A stretch of DNA of 64,000 nucleotides from Erinaceus europaeus (taxonomy: Eukaryota > Chordata > Mammalia > Eulipotyphla > Erinaceidae), in assembly GCF_950295315.1 (NCBI RefSeq), contig NC_080179.1:74295174-74359173 (forward strand), given 5' to 3'. This document shows positions 39,613 through 50,814 of the stretch, in pieces; the first letter of the stretch is position 1, and each line of letters opens with the position of its first letter. A program made the position numbers and the translations under genes. A model generated the notes under the pieces. The model saw nothing but the letters and a program-made list of their open reading frames with translations, did not search any database and was not told where the DNA came from.

Positions 39613-40185
39613 AACAACACACAGGCGGCCTGAAGCTCACCCTCAGCGAGAGGAAACCTGTGTAGTCTCCTCGTCCCGTTCCACTGGGGGCTTCCCGCCA
39701 GCGTGTCTGCCCACCCACTAACTGGGACTCTCCTGTGGGGGAGGCAGTGGGGATCCCTCTTCTGGCACTTCCCTCCCTTGTGGGCTCACTCTGTCATGTT
39801 CAGCTAGTGTGTCTCCAAACCCCAGTGCTGGCCAGGTAACTTCTGGAACAAGGTGAAGCCTGACAACCAAACAGAGTGCTCCTGGTCCTCACTACTGCTC
39901 GGCTCGGCTTCCAGGTAACATGCAAAGAGGGGACTTTCCACTGGACGACAGAGTCCAAGGCCAAACAGGTGGCTTCGACTTTACATCGCGGGGAATAGTC
40001 CCCAAGGCCTGGCTCTGTGTGCAGAGGGCTTTGCAAGCAGGCTGCCCAGGAGGGAGAGGCCTCAGAGTGCTCACACAGTGCTGGTTCTGTGCCCCGCCAG
40101 TCGGCACTGCAGACAGGGGAGCTCCCAAGGGCAGACAAAGCAGTTTTTTTTTTTTTGTCAATTAAACAAAGATATGGGGGTGGGA
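39613..40185. other. Unique sequence
   Basis: GC-rich unique DNA with a T12 run at 40145. Overlapping frames of 81-143 aa on both strands lack domain text. Confidence 0.35.
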
Positions 40186-40189
40186 AGGG

Positions 40190-40448
40190 GGCTGAGGAGG
40201 GCAGGGCAGTAGTGCACTGGGTTGAGAGCACATGTTACAATGTGCAAGGACCCAGGTTCAAGTCCCTAGTCTCCGCCTGCAGGGGGGAAGCTTTATGAGT
40301 GGTGAAACAGCGCTGCAGTGTCTCTCTCCCTCTCTATCTCCCTCGTCCCTCTAGATTTCTCTCTATCTCCATCTAATGGGGAAGGAAAGAAAGAAAGGAA
40401 TAGTGAGCAAAGCGTTTGATTGTATGTTTCTTTAAAAATACATACACA
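40190..40448 (+). mobile_element. SINE family B
   Basis: GGGCAGTAGTGCACTGGGTT, AAGGACCCAGGTTCAAGTCC and GTGAAACAGCGCTGCAGTGT. Confidence 0.8.
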
Positions 40449-40512
40449 AACCAAACCAAACCAAACCAAACCAAACCAAACCAAACCAAACCAAACCAAA
40501 CCAAACCAAACC
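40449..40512 (+). repeat. (CCAAA)n microsatellite
   Basis: About 13 perfect CCAAA units, in the gap between two B SINEs. Confidence 0.98.
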
Positions 40513-40517
40513 GAAGA

Positions 40518-40728
40518 AAGAAGCCAGCCAGGCAGTGGCTCACCTGCTAGAACACACACGGCACCATGAGCAAGGATCTGAGCGGAGCAGTGCTGCAGAT
40601 CTCTGTCTGTCTTTCCCTCTTCTTTTCCAGTTTCTATTTCTCTTTGTTTATCACCCTCAATAAAATAATAATAATAATAATGGCTACAGGGAACAGTGGA
40701 GTGGTGTTATATCAGTGATAACCTGATG
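40518..40728 (+). mobile_element. SINE family B
   Basis: GCCAGCCAGGCAGTGGCTCA, GAGCAAGGATCTGAGCGGAG (B box partly lost), (AAT)n at 40664-40680 and ACAGTGGAGTGGTGTTATAT 3' extension. Confidence 0.65.
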
Positions 40729-40763
<35 letters not shown>

Positions 40764-41116
40764 CACGCATGCACACACACACAGACAGACACACACACAC
40801 AGATGCACACACACACATACACACACACAAATGCACACATACACACAGATGCACACACACAGACAGACACACACACATACACACACAGATGCACACACAC
40901 AGACACACACAGACGCACGTGCACACACACACAGACACACACATACAGACGCACACACACAGATGCACACACACAGAGACACACACAGAGACACACAGAG
41001 ACACACACACATACAGACACACACACACAGACACACACACACAGATGCACACACACACACAGACGCACACACAGATGCACACACACACAGACGCACACAC
41101 AGATGCACACACAGAT

Positions 41117-41150
<34 letters not shown>

Positions 41151-41151
41151 C
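40729..41151 (+). repeat. 420-bp (CA)n / ACAGATGC array
   Basis: Long CA-rich array with ACAGAC and ACAGATGC sub-units. His/Thr and Cys/Val frames of 128-165 aa are artefacts. Confidence 0.98.
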
Positions 41152-41296
41152 ATAATCATGCATTTCTACCTATCAATCTACATAGGAAAATGAAGGCAGT
41201 GAACAAACATTATGGAATTATTTTTTTCTTCTATATTTGGTAATTTTCAGAGACCAATTCATAAAGGAAAAGGAAAGTTATAAAAGCATCAAGGAA

Positions 41297-41580
41297 GGGG
41301 CTGGATGGTGGATTACCTGGTAGAGTACTACCATGCTCAAGGACCCAGGTTCAAGCCCCTAGTCCCCACTTGCAGCGGGGAAACTTCATGAGCAGTGGAG
41401 TGGTGTAGCAGGCGTCTCTCTGTCTCTCTTCCTCTCTATCTCCCTCTCCTCTCTCAATTTCTCTTTGTCTCTATCAATTAACAGAAGGAGGGGGAGGAAC
41501 AAATGGCCACTAGGAGCAGTGGGTTCATTATGCAGGCTCTGAACCTCAGCGCCAATGCTGATGGCAAACGAACAAGAAAA
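41297..41580 (+). mobile_element. SINE family B, long form
   Basis: GGGGCTGGATGGTGGATTAC, AAGGACCCAGGTTCAAGCCC, CACTAGGAGCAGTGGGTTCA and GAACCTCAGCGCCAATGCTG. Confidence 0.85.
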
Positions 41581-41980
41581 CCAAACCTAGAAAGACTCTT
41601 CTCCTTGTAGCTCTACAAGGAGTATAAAGTAGAACCAAGATATAAATATAAATCCCATTGAGTATAAAGTAGAACTAAGTCTAGGCAGCACTGAAGGGTG
41701 ACTCCACATCTGGGCCCTGTTCCAGCATCCACCAATCCCCCCATGCCCCAAATGCCCTAGTTGCCTGGGGTACGAGAGGGAGGGAGTGGGCAGAGCAGAG
41801 GATCAGTCCCAGCTCAGAAAGGAGTAGTAGGTGACGGTCTCTCTTAAGCGGGGCCAGTGGTCCTCAGAACCCAGCTGCTGTGATGAGTAGGCCAAGTGGG
41901 CTTGGGTCTTCCTCTCCCCCTTTCTCCTCTCAGCCACCCCGACTTCTAGGTGCTCCCTGAGCACTTAAAGCCTTTGCCTT
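41581..41980. other. Unique sequence
   Basis: A short direct repeat, GAGTATAAAGTAGAAC, occurs at 41619 and 41659. Nothing else. Confidence 0.4.
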
Positions 41981-41982
41981 CT

Positions 41983-42210
41983 GGGGCCAGGTGGTGGCGC
42001 CCCTGATGGAGCGCACACATTACAGTGCACAAGGACCCAGGTTTGAACCCCTGGTCCCCACCTGCAGGGGTGAGCTTCCTGAGCCGTGAAGCAGGTCTGC
42101 AGGTGTCTCTCTGTCTCTCTCCCTCTTTATTTCCCTCACCCCTCTTGATCTCTGGCTGTCTCTATCCAATAAATAAAGATAATAAAAAATTGTTTTTCAA
42201 AAAAAAAGCC
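41983..42210 (+). mobile_element. SINE family B
   Basis: GGGGCCAGGTGGTGGCGCCC, AAGGACCCAGGTTTGAACCC, CCGTGAAGCAGGTCTGCAGG and CCAATAAATAAAGATAATAA. Near-consensus. Confidence 0.9.
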
Positions 42211-43025
42211 TTTGCCCTCATTCCTCTTTTGCCTGGCACATCTCAACCCCACTCAGCTGCTTCCGGGCCCTCAGGCCCTTCTGAGCCTCTGTGGTCATGC
42301 CTTCTGGAATGGGCTTCCCCAGGGCATCTCTTCAGCTCCTGTCCGTTGCTTCTGGGAAGGCAGAGGGCTTGGCTGGCCTGATGTCTGCTTCCCTCTGCTA
42401 GGTGCTCAACAGTGCTGGATGAGGAGGAGTGTAAAGTGACCGTGCTGGGTACACACACATGGTCTAGTGGAGGTTTTCCATTCCTGCCTTCAAAAAGCAT
42501 ATTAATGTCCAGGTCATGCTGGACACTCCCTGGACTAAGCACACAGACCTCAGAGGGTCTCTTAGGTCTTCTGTGGGGTCTGGTCTCTGAGCCCTGGACT
42601 CCTGTGTCATCAGCTGTCACCACAGTAAATTCCAGGTTCTCCCGGCCCTCATGGGGGTGATATATATCTTTTAAACCTGGGATGTCTTTCCTTTGCTCAC
42701 ATTTTTTGTTGTTTTCCCACCAAGGTTATCTCTGGAGCTCAGTGCCTGCATGACCACATTGTTCCCTGTAGCAGGTTTTTTTTTTTTTTTTTTTTTTTTC
42801 CCCTCCCTCTCATTTCCTTTCCACTAGATCAGAGATGGGGAAGTATTTTTCTGCTGAGGGTCATTTGCACTGTGGCATTAAGTTTTGCACATGACTTTTG
42901 CCAGACTGGTGGCCTAAGCAAATGAAGCTAAGTAAGCAAGGCTGGGCAAAAAAATGTAGTCACACTGGTATGGTACAGGGCAAAATTCTCTCAGTACCAG
43001 AAAGTTCCTGGTACTAGTTGATGGA
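42211..43025. other. Unique sequence with poly(T)
   Basis: T22 run at 42777-42799. 42240-42420 has a weak L2-like look but I could not confirm it. Confidence 0.35.
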
Positions 43026-43029
43026 AATA

Positions 43030-43665
43030 ATGAGACTTGCTGTCCACTGAGATTAAGAGCTTTGATAGAAGTTTCCCCAGGCTGTGGACCACCACTGATG
43101 AAGGACTTGATAGAAAGAGCCCCGTCTCACATGGGGGCCCAGATCAGCTGGCCCATGTCCGCGTCCAGCAGAGAAGCAATTACAGAAGCCAGAACTTCTT
43201 CCTTCTTCACCACAGAAAGAATTGTGGCCTAGACTCCCAGAAAGGGAAATGTTAGTAGACGATGACCAGAGGGCTCTGAACCCCAATTCAATCAAGTCCT
43301 TGAACTTTCGTGACAAGGAACCTTTGTTTTTGCACCGACACTGAGAGGGAAGAGATTCTGGAGAACACCTGAGGAAGCCAGGAGCTGTTTCTCTCATCTG
43401 AGAGGGAAGAGGGAAATGGGAGGACAGCCATGGAATGTTTTCATTTGTAAGTGGAATATAGATAGTTGAAACACAGGGACTTGAGAAAAGAAAAAATATA
43501 TATATAGTAAACCCATAACTATGACCTCAGGAAAGAGCCCTGTCGATCACCGTTATGGAGGTGGGGACACAGAACTCTGGTGGTGAGAGGGGTGTGGAAT
43601 TCTTTCCCTATTATCTTATAATCTTGTAAATCTTTAATAAAAATACAATAAAAATATGTTAAACA
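43030..43665 (+). mobile_element. Family X, long divergent copy
   Basis: TGTCCGCGTCCAGCAGAGAA, GCAATTACAGAAGCCAGAAC, GAATTGTGGCCTAGACTCCC, CAGAACTCTGGTGGTGAGAG, ATCTTATAATCTTGTAAATC and AATAAAAATACAATAAAAA. Between the middle and 3' parts lies about 280 bp (43250-43530) absent from the 16.3 and 61.5 kb copies. Confidence 0.65.
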
Positions 43666-44150
43666 TTAAAATAAAGAAGGAACCCCGTCTCTATGCATGA
43701 TATAAGGCAAGAAGAAGAAGAAGTTTTCTTGACTCCAACAGAATGGGGCCCTGAAAATTCTAGGCATAAAGACAAGTCCTTCCCAGCAGCCAGTGGGCAG
43801 CTGGTCTTTGCTGGCTCCCTGTCACCTCCCCTGAGACCCTTTGTGGCCATTTCTTGGCTTGTCTATCCTAGTCAATGGCAACCTTTTCTAAAACTTTGTT
43901 TGCTGCCTGTTGACTTACTCTTTCTGGTCCTCTGCACCTCACTGGCCAACCCCTAATCAGTTGGGCTGCAGCATCTGTGGTAGGCGCAGTGTGCACTCTA
44001 CCCTAGAATCTTACAATCTTGTAAACCACTATTAATCACAATTAAGGAGTGGCTTGATAAAAAATCTTTTCTAAAAAGCTTTAAAAAAAGTTCCTTAGTA
44101 AAATTCAATAAGTTAAAAAAAAAAAGGAAATAAAAGAAAAGGAAAAGAAA
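43666..44150. other. Unique sequence with old 3' module
   Basis: Mostly unique. 43980-44050 (ACCCTAGAATCTTACAATCT, TGTAAACCACTATTAATCAC) is another old family X-like end. Confidence 0.4.
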
Positions 44151-44445
44151 GGAGTTGGTTTGTAGCACGGCAGGTTAAGCGCAGGTGGCGCCAAGCACAA
44201 GGACCGGCGTGAGGATCCCGGTTCGAGCCCCCGGCTCCCCACCTGCAGGGGAGTCGCTTCACAAGCAGTGAAGCAGGTTAGCAGATGTCTGTCTTTCTCT
44301 CCCCCTCTCTGTCTTTCCCTCCTCACTCCATTTCTCTCTGTCCTATCCGACAATGACAACATCAGCAACAATGGCAACTACAGCAACAATAAAAAGGGCA
44401 ACAAAAGGGAAAATAAACATAATATTAAAAAATACATTAAAAGAA
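44151..44445 (+). mobile_element. SINE family A
   Basis: GGAGTTGGTTTGTAGCACGG head, CCCGGTTCGAGCCCCCGGCT, AGCAGTGAAGCAGGTTAGCA and AAAAGGGCAACAAAAGGGAA tail. Confidence 0.9.
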
Positions 44446-44544
44446 GATAAAAGAAAAAAAGCACAGAATGTTGCTGTAAAGCAAAGCTCTACATGATTTT
44501 ACTGGCTGTATATGGCCCACAGGTAGGACATACCCCACCCCTGG

Positions 44545-44690
44545 CATAGAGGGCAAGAGACAGAGAGAGAAGGAGAGATACCAGCAACACTACTCCACAG
44601 CTCATATGTGGTGGCTCAAGCACTGGGCCTGGGTCTCTGCACGCAGTAGCAGGTGCGTCCAGTTGAATATGTCACCTGCCGCTCCCACTT
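44545..44690 (-). mobile_element. SINE family B, old
   Basis: GAGAGATACCAGCAACACTAC, GGTGGCTCAAGCACTGGGCC and GGTGCGTCCAGTTGAATATG. Confidence 0.45.
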
Positions 44691-45489
44691 TGCTCATATT
44701 CCGGCTGTGAGGCCGGGACTCTGCCCTGGGCAACCCCAGCACTCCTGAGCCCTCAAGCTCGCTTCACGCTCCAATTCAGCAGTAAGATCTGTCATTCAGT
44801 CCAACTGAGGTATCTGTAAGCAGAGGTGCTGGCCTCTCTCATGGGCAGGGGATTCCTGGTAGTGGGCACCTCATTACTAGGACGACCTGTCCCCAGGAAG
44901 GTCCCTGATGTGGGAGGACTGAGCAGACTTTGTGGAGAGTGCCTTCTTGGCCAGCACCACTCTGCCCACTAGCCCCATCTCCCCTTTCTGCTTTGTCTGC
45001 TTGCCTCTCCTGTCTGAATAAACAGCCTCCTGTGTCTACACCTCCCACCACCCTCAATGGCTTCCAGATGTTCACCACTGCTGCATTAGGGGAGGCTGCT
45101 AACTGCCATTGTTCAGGCCGGCAGGAAACAAAAGAGTTTACAGAAGTTAGGGGGGTGGCTTCCACCAGGTTCTCACACCAGTTAAGCGATGGAAAAGCCA
45201 GCAGCAAAGCCCTGCCAGATGGCACATATGGTCTTTGATCCAAGGGGCTGAGACACATGGGAGCCACATACCAAGGGTGTTAGCTGAGGGAGGAGAGGCA
45301 GGGGTGGGCATGCGGCAGACCCAGCCCAGGGGAAACAATACTTGCAGGCAACAAAGTAGTTGATGCCCTTTCCCTTTCTAGCTTCTGTTGTGGGCAGAAC
45401 CTTCTCATGGGTGGTGCTAGGCTGGTAGGAGTCCCAGCACACCTCTTACTTGGGGGCTTGTAGCTGGGGGAGGACTTGGTAACCCCTGC
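44691..45489. other. Unique sequence
   Basis: GC-rich; frames of 60-142 aa on both strands, no domain recognised. Confidence 0.35.
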
Positions 45490-45777
45490 ACACCCTCATC
45501 TGCAGAACTCGGGTGATACCGTGGAGTGTGCACTGAAGAGAGCATGCAAGGCAAGGACCTGGCTTCAAGCCCCTGGTCCCCACCTGGGGGGGAGGCACTT
45601 CACAAACGATGAAACAGGTTTGTCGAGTATCTCTTGCTCTCCCTCTCCGTCTCTCCTTCTCCCTTTCAATTTCTCTGTCATGTCAAATGAAAAAGCACGG
45701 GGCGGGGAATACCTGCTGGGGCAGTGGATTTACTGTGTAGTCACCAACCTCCAGTGATAATCCTGTTGGCAATAAAA
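45490..45777 (+). mobile_element. SINE family B, long form
   Basis: CTCGGGTGATACCGTGGAGT, AAGGACCTGGCTTCAAGCCC, CACAAACGATGAAACAGGTT and CTCCAGTGATAATCCTGTTGG. Confidence 0.75.
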
Positions 45778-45868
45778 TGAGAGAGAGGGAGAGGGAGAGA
45801 GAGAGGGAGAGGAGAGAGAGGGAGAGAGGGAGAGAGAGAGGCAGGAGAGAGAGAGAGGGAGAGAGAAC
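45778..45868 (+). repeat. (GA)n/(GGGAGA)n
   Basis: Purine array grown at the end of the preceding SINE. Confidence 0.95.
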
Positions 45869-46745
45869 GCAAGCTCATTACCACTTTGGTGGTAGAGATG
45901 GAGATGTGGGTAGTCTCAGCCAGTTTTATGAATAAGCAGAATGTCGTCAAGCCATTCCATACCTTGCCAAGGGGAAGAGAGGGCTTAGGAGCCGTTACGT
46001 CAGAAACACTGTTTCTGCTGCTGCCATAGGGTGCACTGCCCCCCCCCCAACCCCACCCTGTGGGTCCCTGATATGACGGGGAGACATCCCCTTCCCTGGT
46101 CACATTGCACCCATCCCTAAGGCTACAGCCCCCAGATTCCTGGCTGGAGGTTGCCAACAGAGGAAACAGAAGGTGTCCTGGGAACAGGGAAGCTTTGCTA
46201 ACGGCCTAGCAGAGCTGAGCTGTTTTCCCCTGAGAACGAAGCTGGAGAGGGTCTCTCTGACTTAGAGACCTGGGCCTGCTCCTAGACTCACTTCCTTCTC
46301 TTTCTGTTCATCTGAGCCAGCAGGTCAACTGCTTTCAGGGGGTGTCATTGTCCAGGGCATGTGTCCACTCTATTCCGCAGCCTTTGGCCCTGGGGCCCTG
46401 GGGAGGGGGTAGCAGATGGGGAACAGGCGGGCCAAATCTCTTGTGTCTTCCCCAGTGGGTTGAGAAGGAAAGGCCTGGTTGCTGAGAAGAGAGCTCTGTG
46501 AGAGGACTCAGTAGGCTGGGTAGATAAGCTCTGGTGAGCATGAGAATGCCGGGGAAATAGGATGGCTGGTGGGGTGGGGTCCTGGAAGCAAGGACACAGG
46601 AAGGCAAAACACTGCACAGCTGGGGGCATTGGCTGCTGCTTCCCCCAAGACTGACTCACGTGGCCCTTTCTGATTCTTTTTGCTTTCTTTTCTTTTCTTT
46701 TATTTTTTACCACTAGAGCTTGGTGCCTGTGTGTCTCCATAATTT
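45869..46745. other. Unique sequence
   Basis: C9 run at 46040. Frames of 90-138 aa lack domains. (TTTTC)n at 46687-46708. Confidence 0.35.
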
Positions 46746-46749
46746 CTGC

Positions 46750-46880
46750 GGGTTATTTATTTATTTCTTCTTTCCTTTGCTTTTTGATAGGTGGTGAGAG
46801 ACAGAAAGTGAGAGAAAGACATCTGCAGCACTGTTTCATGGCTCATGGAGCCCCCGCCTATAGGCTGGGACCAGGTCATT
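46750..46880 (-). mobile_element. SINE family B
   Basis: GGTGGTGAGAGACAGAAAGT, CATCTGCAGCACTGTTTCAT and GCCTATAGGCTGGGACCAGG; head missing. Confidence 0.6.
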
Positions 46881-47465
46881 TCTGATTCTTTTCTACAGCA
46901 CGAGGAAGAATCACAGAGTACAGACAACACCAGCACATCAAGAGGAAATTTATTAAGAAATGTGGGCACAGCTTATTATATATATATTAAGAAGGCAAGG
47001 GAATGAGAGTTACAGCCTTTAACATTCCTGGGGAGACTGAGAGATGGCAGGCTCTAGTGAGGAGAGGAATATCCCAAGGCCAGGCACTTCCTGGCCTTTA
47101 TTTTTTCTTCTAGCTCACCCCTTCTGTTGTCTGTGGTATGCCAGCTTCTATCTGAGTAGACTAGCTGATTCCCCTGTCAACTGCTGTAGCGGGTCACAGA
47201 TCTCTTCTACACTGTTGGGCTGGAAGCAGGCTGGTGCAACTACTGCAGTATGGAGAGTTCTCAAACAAATAAAAATGGAAATACCTTATGAGCCTGTATA
47301 TGACTCTCAGGCATATGTCCCAAAGACCTGAGAACACTAATAAAAAAGAATATAGCAAAAAAAAAAAACTGTGCTAATATTACTGTATCAATGGAATAAG
47401 ATCATATGTACATATATAATGCAATGCAAATAAATGCATCACGATATTTACTGGAAAAAAAAGAA
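46881..47465. other. Unique sequence
   Basis: AT-rich towards 47340-47465. No feature supported. Confidence 0.35.
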
Positions 47466-47467
47466 TA

Positions 47468-47608
47468 TAGCAGGGTGGGGAGATAGCATAATAGTTATTC
47501 AAAAAGACTGTCATGCCTGAGATTCTGAGGTTCAATCCCCAGCACCACCATCATAAGCCGAGTTGAGTAGTACTCTGGTCTTTCTCTCTCCCATTAAAAT
47601 AAAACAGA
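47468..47608 (+). mobile_element. SINE family D
   Basis: GGGTGGGGAGATAGCATAAT, AGTTATTCAAAAAGACTGTC, GAGGTTCAATCCCCAGCACC and GAGTAGTACTCTGGTC. Good reference copy. Confidence 0.9.
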
Positions 47609-47639
47609 TTATATATATATGTATATATGTATGTATAAT

Positions 47640-47882
47640 TTATTTTGGATAGAGACAGAAATTAAGGGGGAAGGGAGAGAGAGAGGAAAAGAGACCCCAC
47701 CTGCAAGGGGAGTCGCTTCACAGGTGGTGAAGCAGGTCTGTCTCTGTCTCTGTCTTCCCCTCCTCTCTCCATTTCTCTCTATCCTGTTCAACAACAATGA
47801 CATCAGTAACAACCACAAGTAACTACAACAATAAAAACAACAAGAGCAACAAAAGGGAATTAATAAATAAATATTAATAAAA
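47640..47882 (+). mobile_element. Inverted SINE mosaic (B minus / A plus)
   Basis: 47640-47692 reads as the tail-side half of a minus-strand SINE (TTTTGGATAGAGACAGAAAT, GGGAAGGGAGAGAGAGAGG). From 47693 it is a plus-strand A body (GACCCCACCTGCAAGGGGAG, CACAGGTGGTGAAGCAGGTC) with tail AACAACAAGAGCAACAAAAG. The plus head is missing. Confidence 0.75.
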
Positions 47883-47883
47883 A

Positions 47884-48045
47884 TGTGGTCTGGGAGGTGG
47901 CACAGTGGATAAAGCACTGAGTTCTCAAGCATGAGGTCCCAAGTTCAATCCCCAGCAACACATGTACCAGAGTGATGTCTGGTTCTTTCTCTCTTCACCT
48001 ATCTTTCTCATTAATAAATAAATAAAATCTTTAAAAAAAAGAGAG
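47884..48045 (+). mobile_element. SINE family C
   Basis: GGTCTGGGAGGTGGCACAGT, GGATAAAGCACTGAGTTCTC, CCCAAGTTCAATCCCCAGCA, GTACCAGAGTGATGTCTGGT and CTCATTAATAAATAAATAAA. Good reference copy. Confidence 0.92.
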
Positions 48046-48165
48046 AGAGAGAGAGAAACAGTTGTTGGTGGCACTGCTTCTCCAATCATACAGCTTCTCC
48101 CCTTGTAGTTGGGGACTGGAGGCTTGGGACGAGGTCCTTGCACATTATTAAAATATATTCTAAAA
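48046..48165 (-). mobile_element. SINE family B fragment
   Basis: GGCACTGCTTCTCCAATCAT, CTTGTAGTTGGGGACTGGAG and GGTCCTTGCACATTATTAAA. Confidence 0.6.
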
Positions 48166-49780
48166 AAAGAATATAGTAACACTATTTGCAAAGGAATCAA
48201 CCTAAAAGATACCCATCAACAGATTTTTTTTTTTGTTTGACTCTGACTGGATGGAATTGCCCTGGGGGACCCCCTGCCTAGGAAGCATAGCAGCCCCCCC
48301 CCCCCCCCCCCAGACTCAGCCTTTGCTTCCCCATGGTGAAGTTGAGTTGAAATGGCCTGTACATGTCACATTGCCTCCTGACTCATGTGCTTCCCAGCTG
48401 CTTCACACAGCTGCCCTGGGACCTCCCAGTTCCTCTTTGTTTTTTGGAGCAGTGCTTATGTATGGAAGGATGTGGTGTGAAGTCCAGTTGGTCAGGTGGA
48501 GGAGGTCACATTGCCCACAGGCAGTTAATGGAGATTAGAGATGTGGTGCTGGCCTGGAGAGAGAGAGGAGGGAAAAGAGAGGGTCATTTGGATGTAGTAA
48601 TGGTGCCATGAGTGGTTTGGAGGGAAGAGAGGACTGGACCAGGGAGAAAATTAGGGGCAACTATGTACAGATGTGGACAGAGAGTTGTAGAGATGATGGT
48701 TGGCCCATGTCTACAACCTTAGGAGAACTTAGTGGCCTGCAGTGAGGAGATGGGCCATTCAAGACACTGGTGGTGGGAACGGTGTGGGGAGGTATACTCC
48801 TGTGGACATGCAGTTTTGCAAATCCATATTAAATCACTAATAAAATTTAAGGAAAAAAGAGATGTGGTGCTGGCAGGTGGGGAGGGAAGTCTCCCAGTCA
48901 CATGAAAGATGACCAGGTTTTCTGGAAGCTGAATGGGTGACTCACGCTGATCTCACGTTCGAGAGAACCAAAACTAAATCTTGCAGTGTTGGCATGTCCG
49001 TATAGAATTTGCTATGCCACATTGCTGGTGGTAGAATTATTCTTTTCCCATATCTGTGGCCTTGACACGACTTACACTGAAGAGAGACCAAGGGGACAGC
49101 AAACAGGCCAGACCCATCAGAAGGCCCAGTCAGATTCATTTTGTATTTCTGTCTATGTAGGGTTCCAGCTCTGCACCTCCAGGGCCCTGGGATAGCATGA
49201 GGGGCAGCTGGCTGGGTCCTTGCGCAGAGTGTTGCTTGGTGCTGGCAGGGTGTAGACTATGGCTTTGGGTAAGCGAATCCCTAGCTTGACTGCCTATTTA
49301 TGAGAGAAAGACCCTCCTGCTTCATCTTATAATGTTCCTCTGGGGAGTTTGCAGTGAGGGGACAGGGGACCTAGCTAGAGGGCTGTCACACCTGGGACAA
49401 GCACTGTCCTTCCCTGGTCCTGTTCCCCTTCTCCTGCCTGCTCAGTCGTGGGTCCTGAGCCTCTGCAGTGGGTCAGGGGGTTGCACTGAGGCTGAGCCCT
49501 GGAGGATTTCTCCAGTTCATATTGCCACATCATTCTATCCTCAGGAGAGGAGTCCCTCAGCTCGGGCGGGGCGGGGGGGGGGGGCAAAGAGCACCGCGTT
49601 GTGGCCTGTCGAGTGTCATGAGCCTGTGCGGAATGGGGGTCTGATTAGGGTAGGGCGTCAGGTGTGTGTTGTCAGGTGTAATGGGTCCCTAAATACAGCT
49701 GCTGCCACTACTACTATTTTCTACCAGGCACTGCCACTGGCACTTGGTGCCTCCATGGCTCCCCCTTTCCTGGAGGTCAT
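48166..49780. other. Unique sequence with poly(C), poly(G) and an old 3' module
   Basis: C18 run at 48293-48311, G-run at 49565-49583, and at 48760-48850 an old family X-like end (GGTGGTGGGAACGGTGTGGG, AAATCACTAATAAAATTTAA). No exon supported; frames of 60-195 aa have no domains. Confidence 0.35.
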
Positions 49781-49788
49781 TTTCACCC

Positions 49789-49883
49789 TCTCTTCTCTTC
49801 TCCTCTCCTCTCCTCTCCTCTCCTCTCCTCTCCTCTCCTCTCCTCTCCTCTCCTCTCCTCTCCTCTCCTCTCCTCTCCTTTCC
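49789..49883 (+). repeat. (TCTCC)n microsatellite
   Basis: About 17 units of CTCTC. Ser/Leu and Arg/Glu frames here are artefacts. Confidence 0.98.
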
Positions 49884-49889
49884 TTTTTC

Positions 49890-50075
49890 CTCTTTCTTTT
49901 TATTTTGGATAGAGGGTGAGAAACAGGGAGAGAGAGAGAGAGAGAGAAAGGCTCCTGCAGCACAGCTTCACCACTCTTGATATCTTCCCTTTGCAGGTGG
50001 GAACCAGGGGCTTGAACCTGGGTCTTTGAGCATGGTAATATGTACATTCTACTGGATCAACACTTGGGTATTTTC
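49890..50075 (-). mobile_element. SINE family B
   Basis: TATTTTGGATAGAGGGTGAG, CTGCAGCACAGCTTCACCAC and AGGGGCTTGAACCTGGGTCT. The pentamer array lies on its tail side. Confidence 0.8.
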
Positions 50076-50230
50076 TTTTAAAGATTTTATTTATTTATTC
50101 ATGAGAAAGATAGGAGGAGAGAGAGAAAGAACCAGACATCACTCTGGTACATGTACTGCTGGGAATTGAACTCAGGACCTCATGCTTGAGAGTCCAATGC
50201 TTTATCCACTGCGCCACCTCCTGGAACACA
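50076..50230 (-). mobile_element. SINE family C
   Basis: TTTATTTATTCATGAGAAAG, CACTCTGGTACATGTACTGC, CATGCTTGAGAGTCCAATGC and TTATCCACTGCGCCACCTCC. Confidence 0.9.
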
Positions 50231-50244
50231 ACACTTGGGTATTT

Positions 50245-50525
50245 TTGAGTAAACGACTTTGGCTTGATTTATATTTTCTTCTGTACACTTTTATGCATTC
50301 TCACATGTCTTCCAGGGATTATCTATTACTTCCATTTTAATGCCTGTGTTATTTTAATAATGAGAATAAGGCCCTTATTTCTGAAAAGCAGCGAAACAAG
50401 TTATATGCTGAGGTGCTGCCACCCAGCTGGGTACAACACGGACGTGATTTCATTTTCTCTCCTGTGCATTTCATTATTTTATGAGAGAATAAAGGGAGCC
50501 AGCAAGACAAACAAACAAAAAGGGA
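50245..50525. other. Unique AT-rich block, candidate regulatory DNA
   Basis: ATTACTTCCATTTTAATGCC, TTATTTTAATAATGAGAATA and CATTTCATTATTTTATGAGAG in unique DNA, bordered by SINEs. Looks like conserved non-coding DNA; not testable here. Confidence 0.3.
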
Positions 50526-50529
50526 AAAC

Positions 50530-50690
50530 ACCTTGGGCCTGCCAAATCGCTCACTTAAATAGTGTGCTGCTCTGCTGTGTGCACAGCCTAGGTGTGAGCC
50601 TGGCCTGCACTTCACTGAAGGAAGCTCCAGTGCGGTGGTCTCTTTCACTCTCTCTGCCTTCTCTGTCTCTGTTGAAAACGCAGAATGTAT
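50530..50690 (+). mobile_element. SINE family E
   Basis: GGCCTGCCAAATCGCTCACT, AAATAGTGTGCTGCTCTGCT, TCACTGAAGGAAGCTCCAGT and GTCTCTTTCACTCTCTCTGC. Best E copy in the window. Confidence 0.8.
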
Positions 50691-50814
50691 CTAGCCCTCC
50701 CTGCTGATAGCCTCAGTCTATCAGAGAAACAGAGCAGCCCGAGGGATTCCACAGGTGTCCTGTGCTTTTGTTTGTTCGAGGAATGCACCTGCATGGACTA
50801 ACAGGCTCTCGGTT

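Noticed and set aside
40684..41243. His/Thr-rich and Cys/Val-rich frames up to 165 codons
   Set aside because: Artefacts of the CA array.
49332..49919. 195-codon frame on plus
   Set aside because: Its C-terminal third is the (TCTCC)n array and the rest has no recognisable domain.
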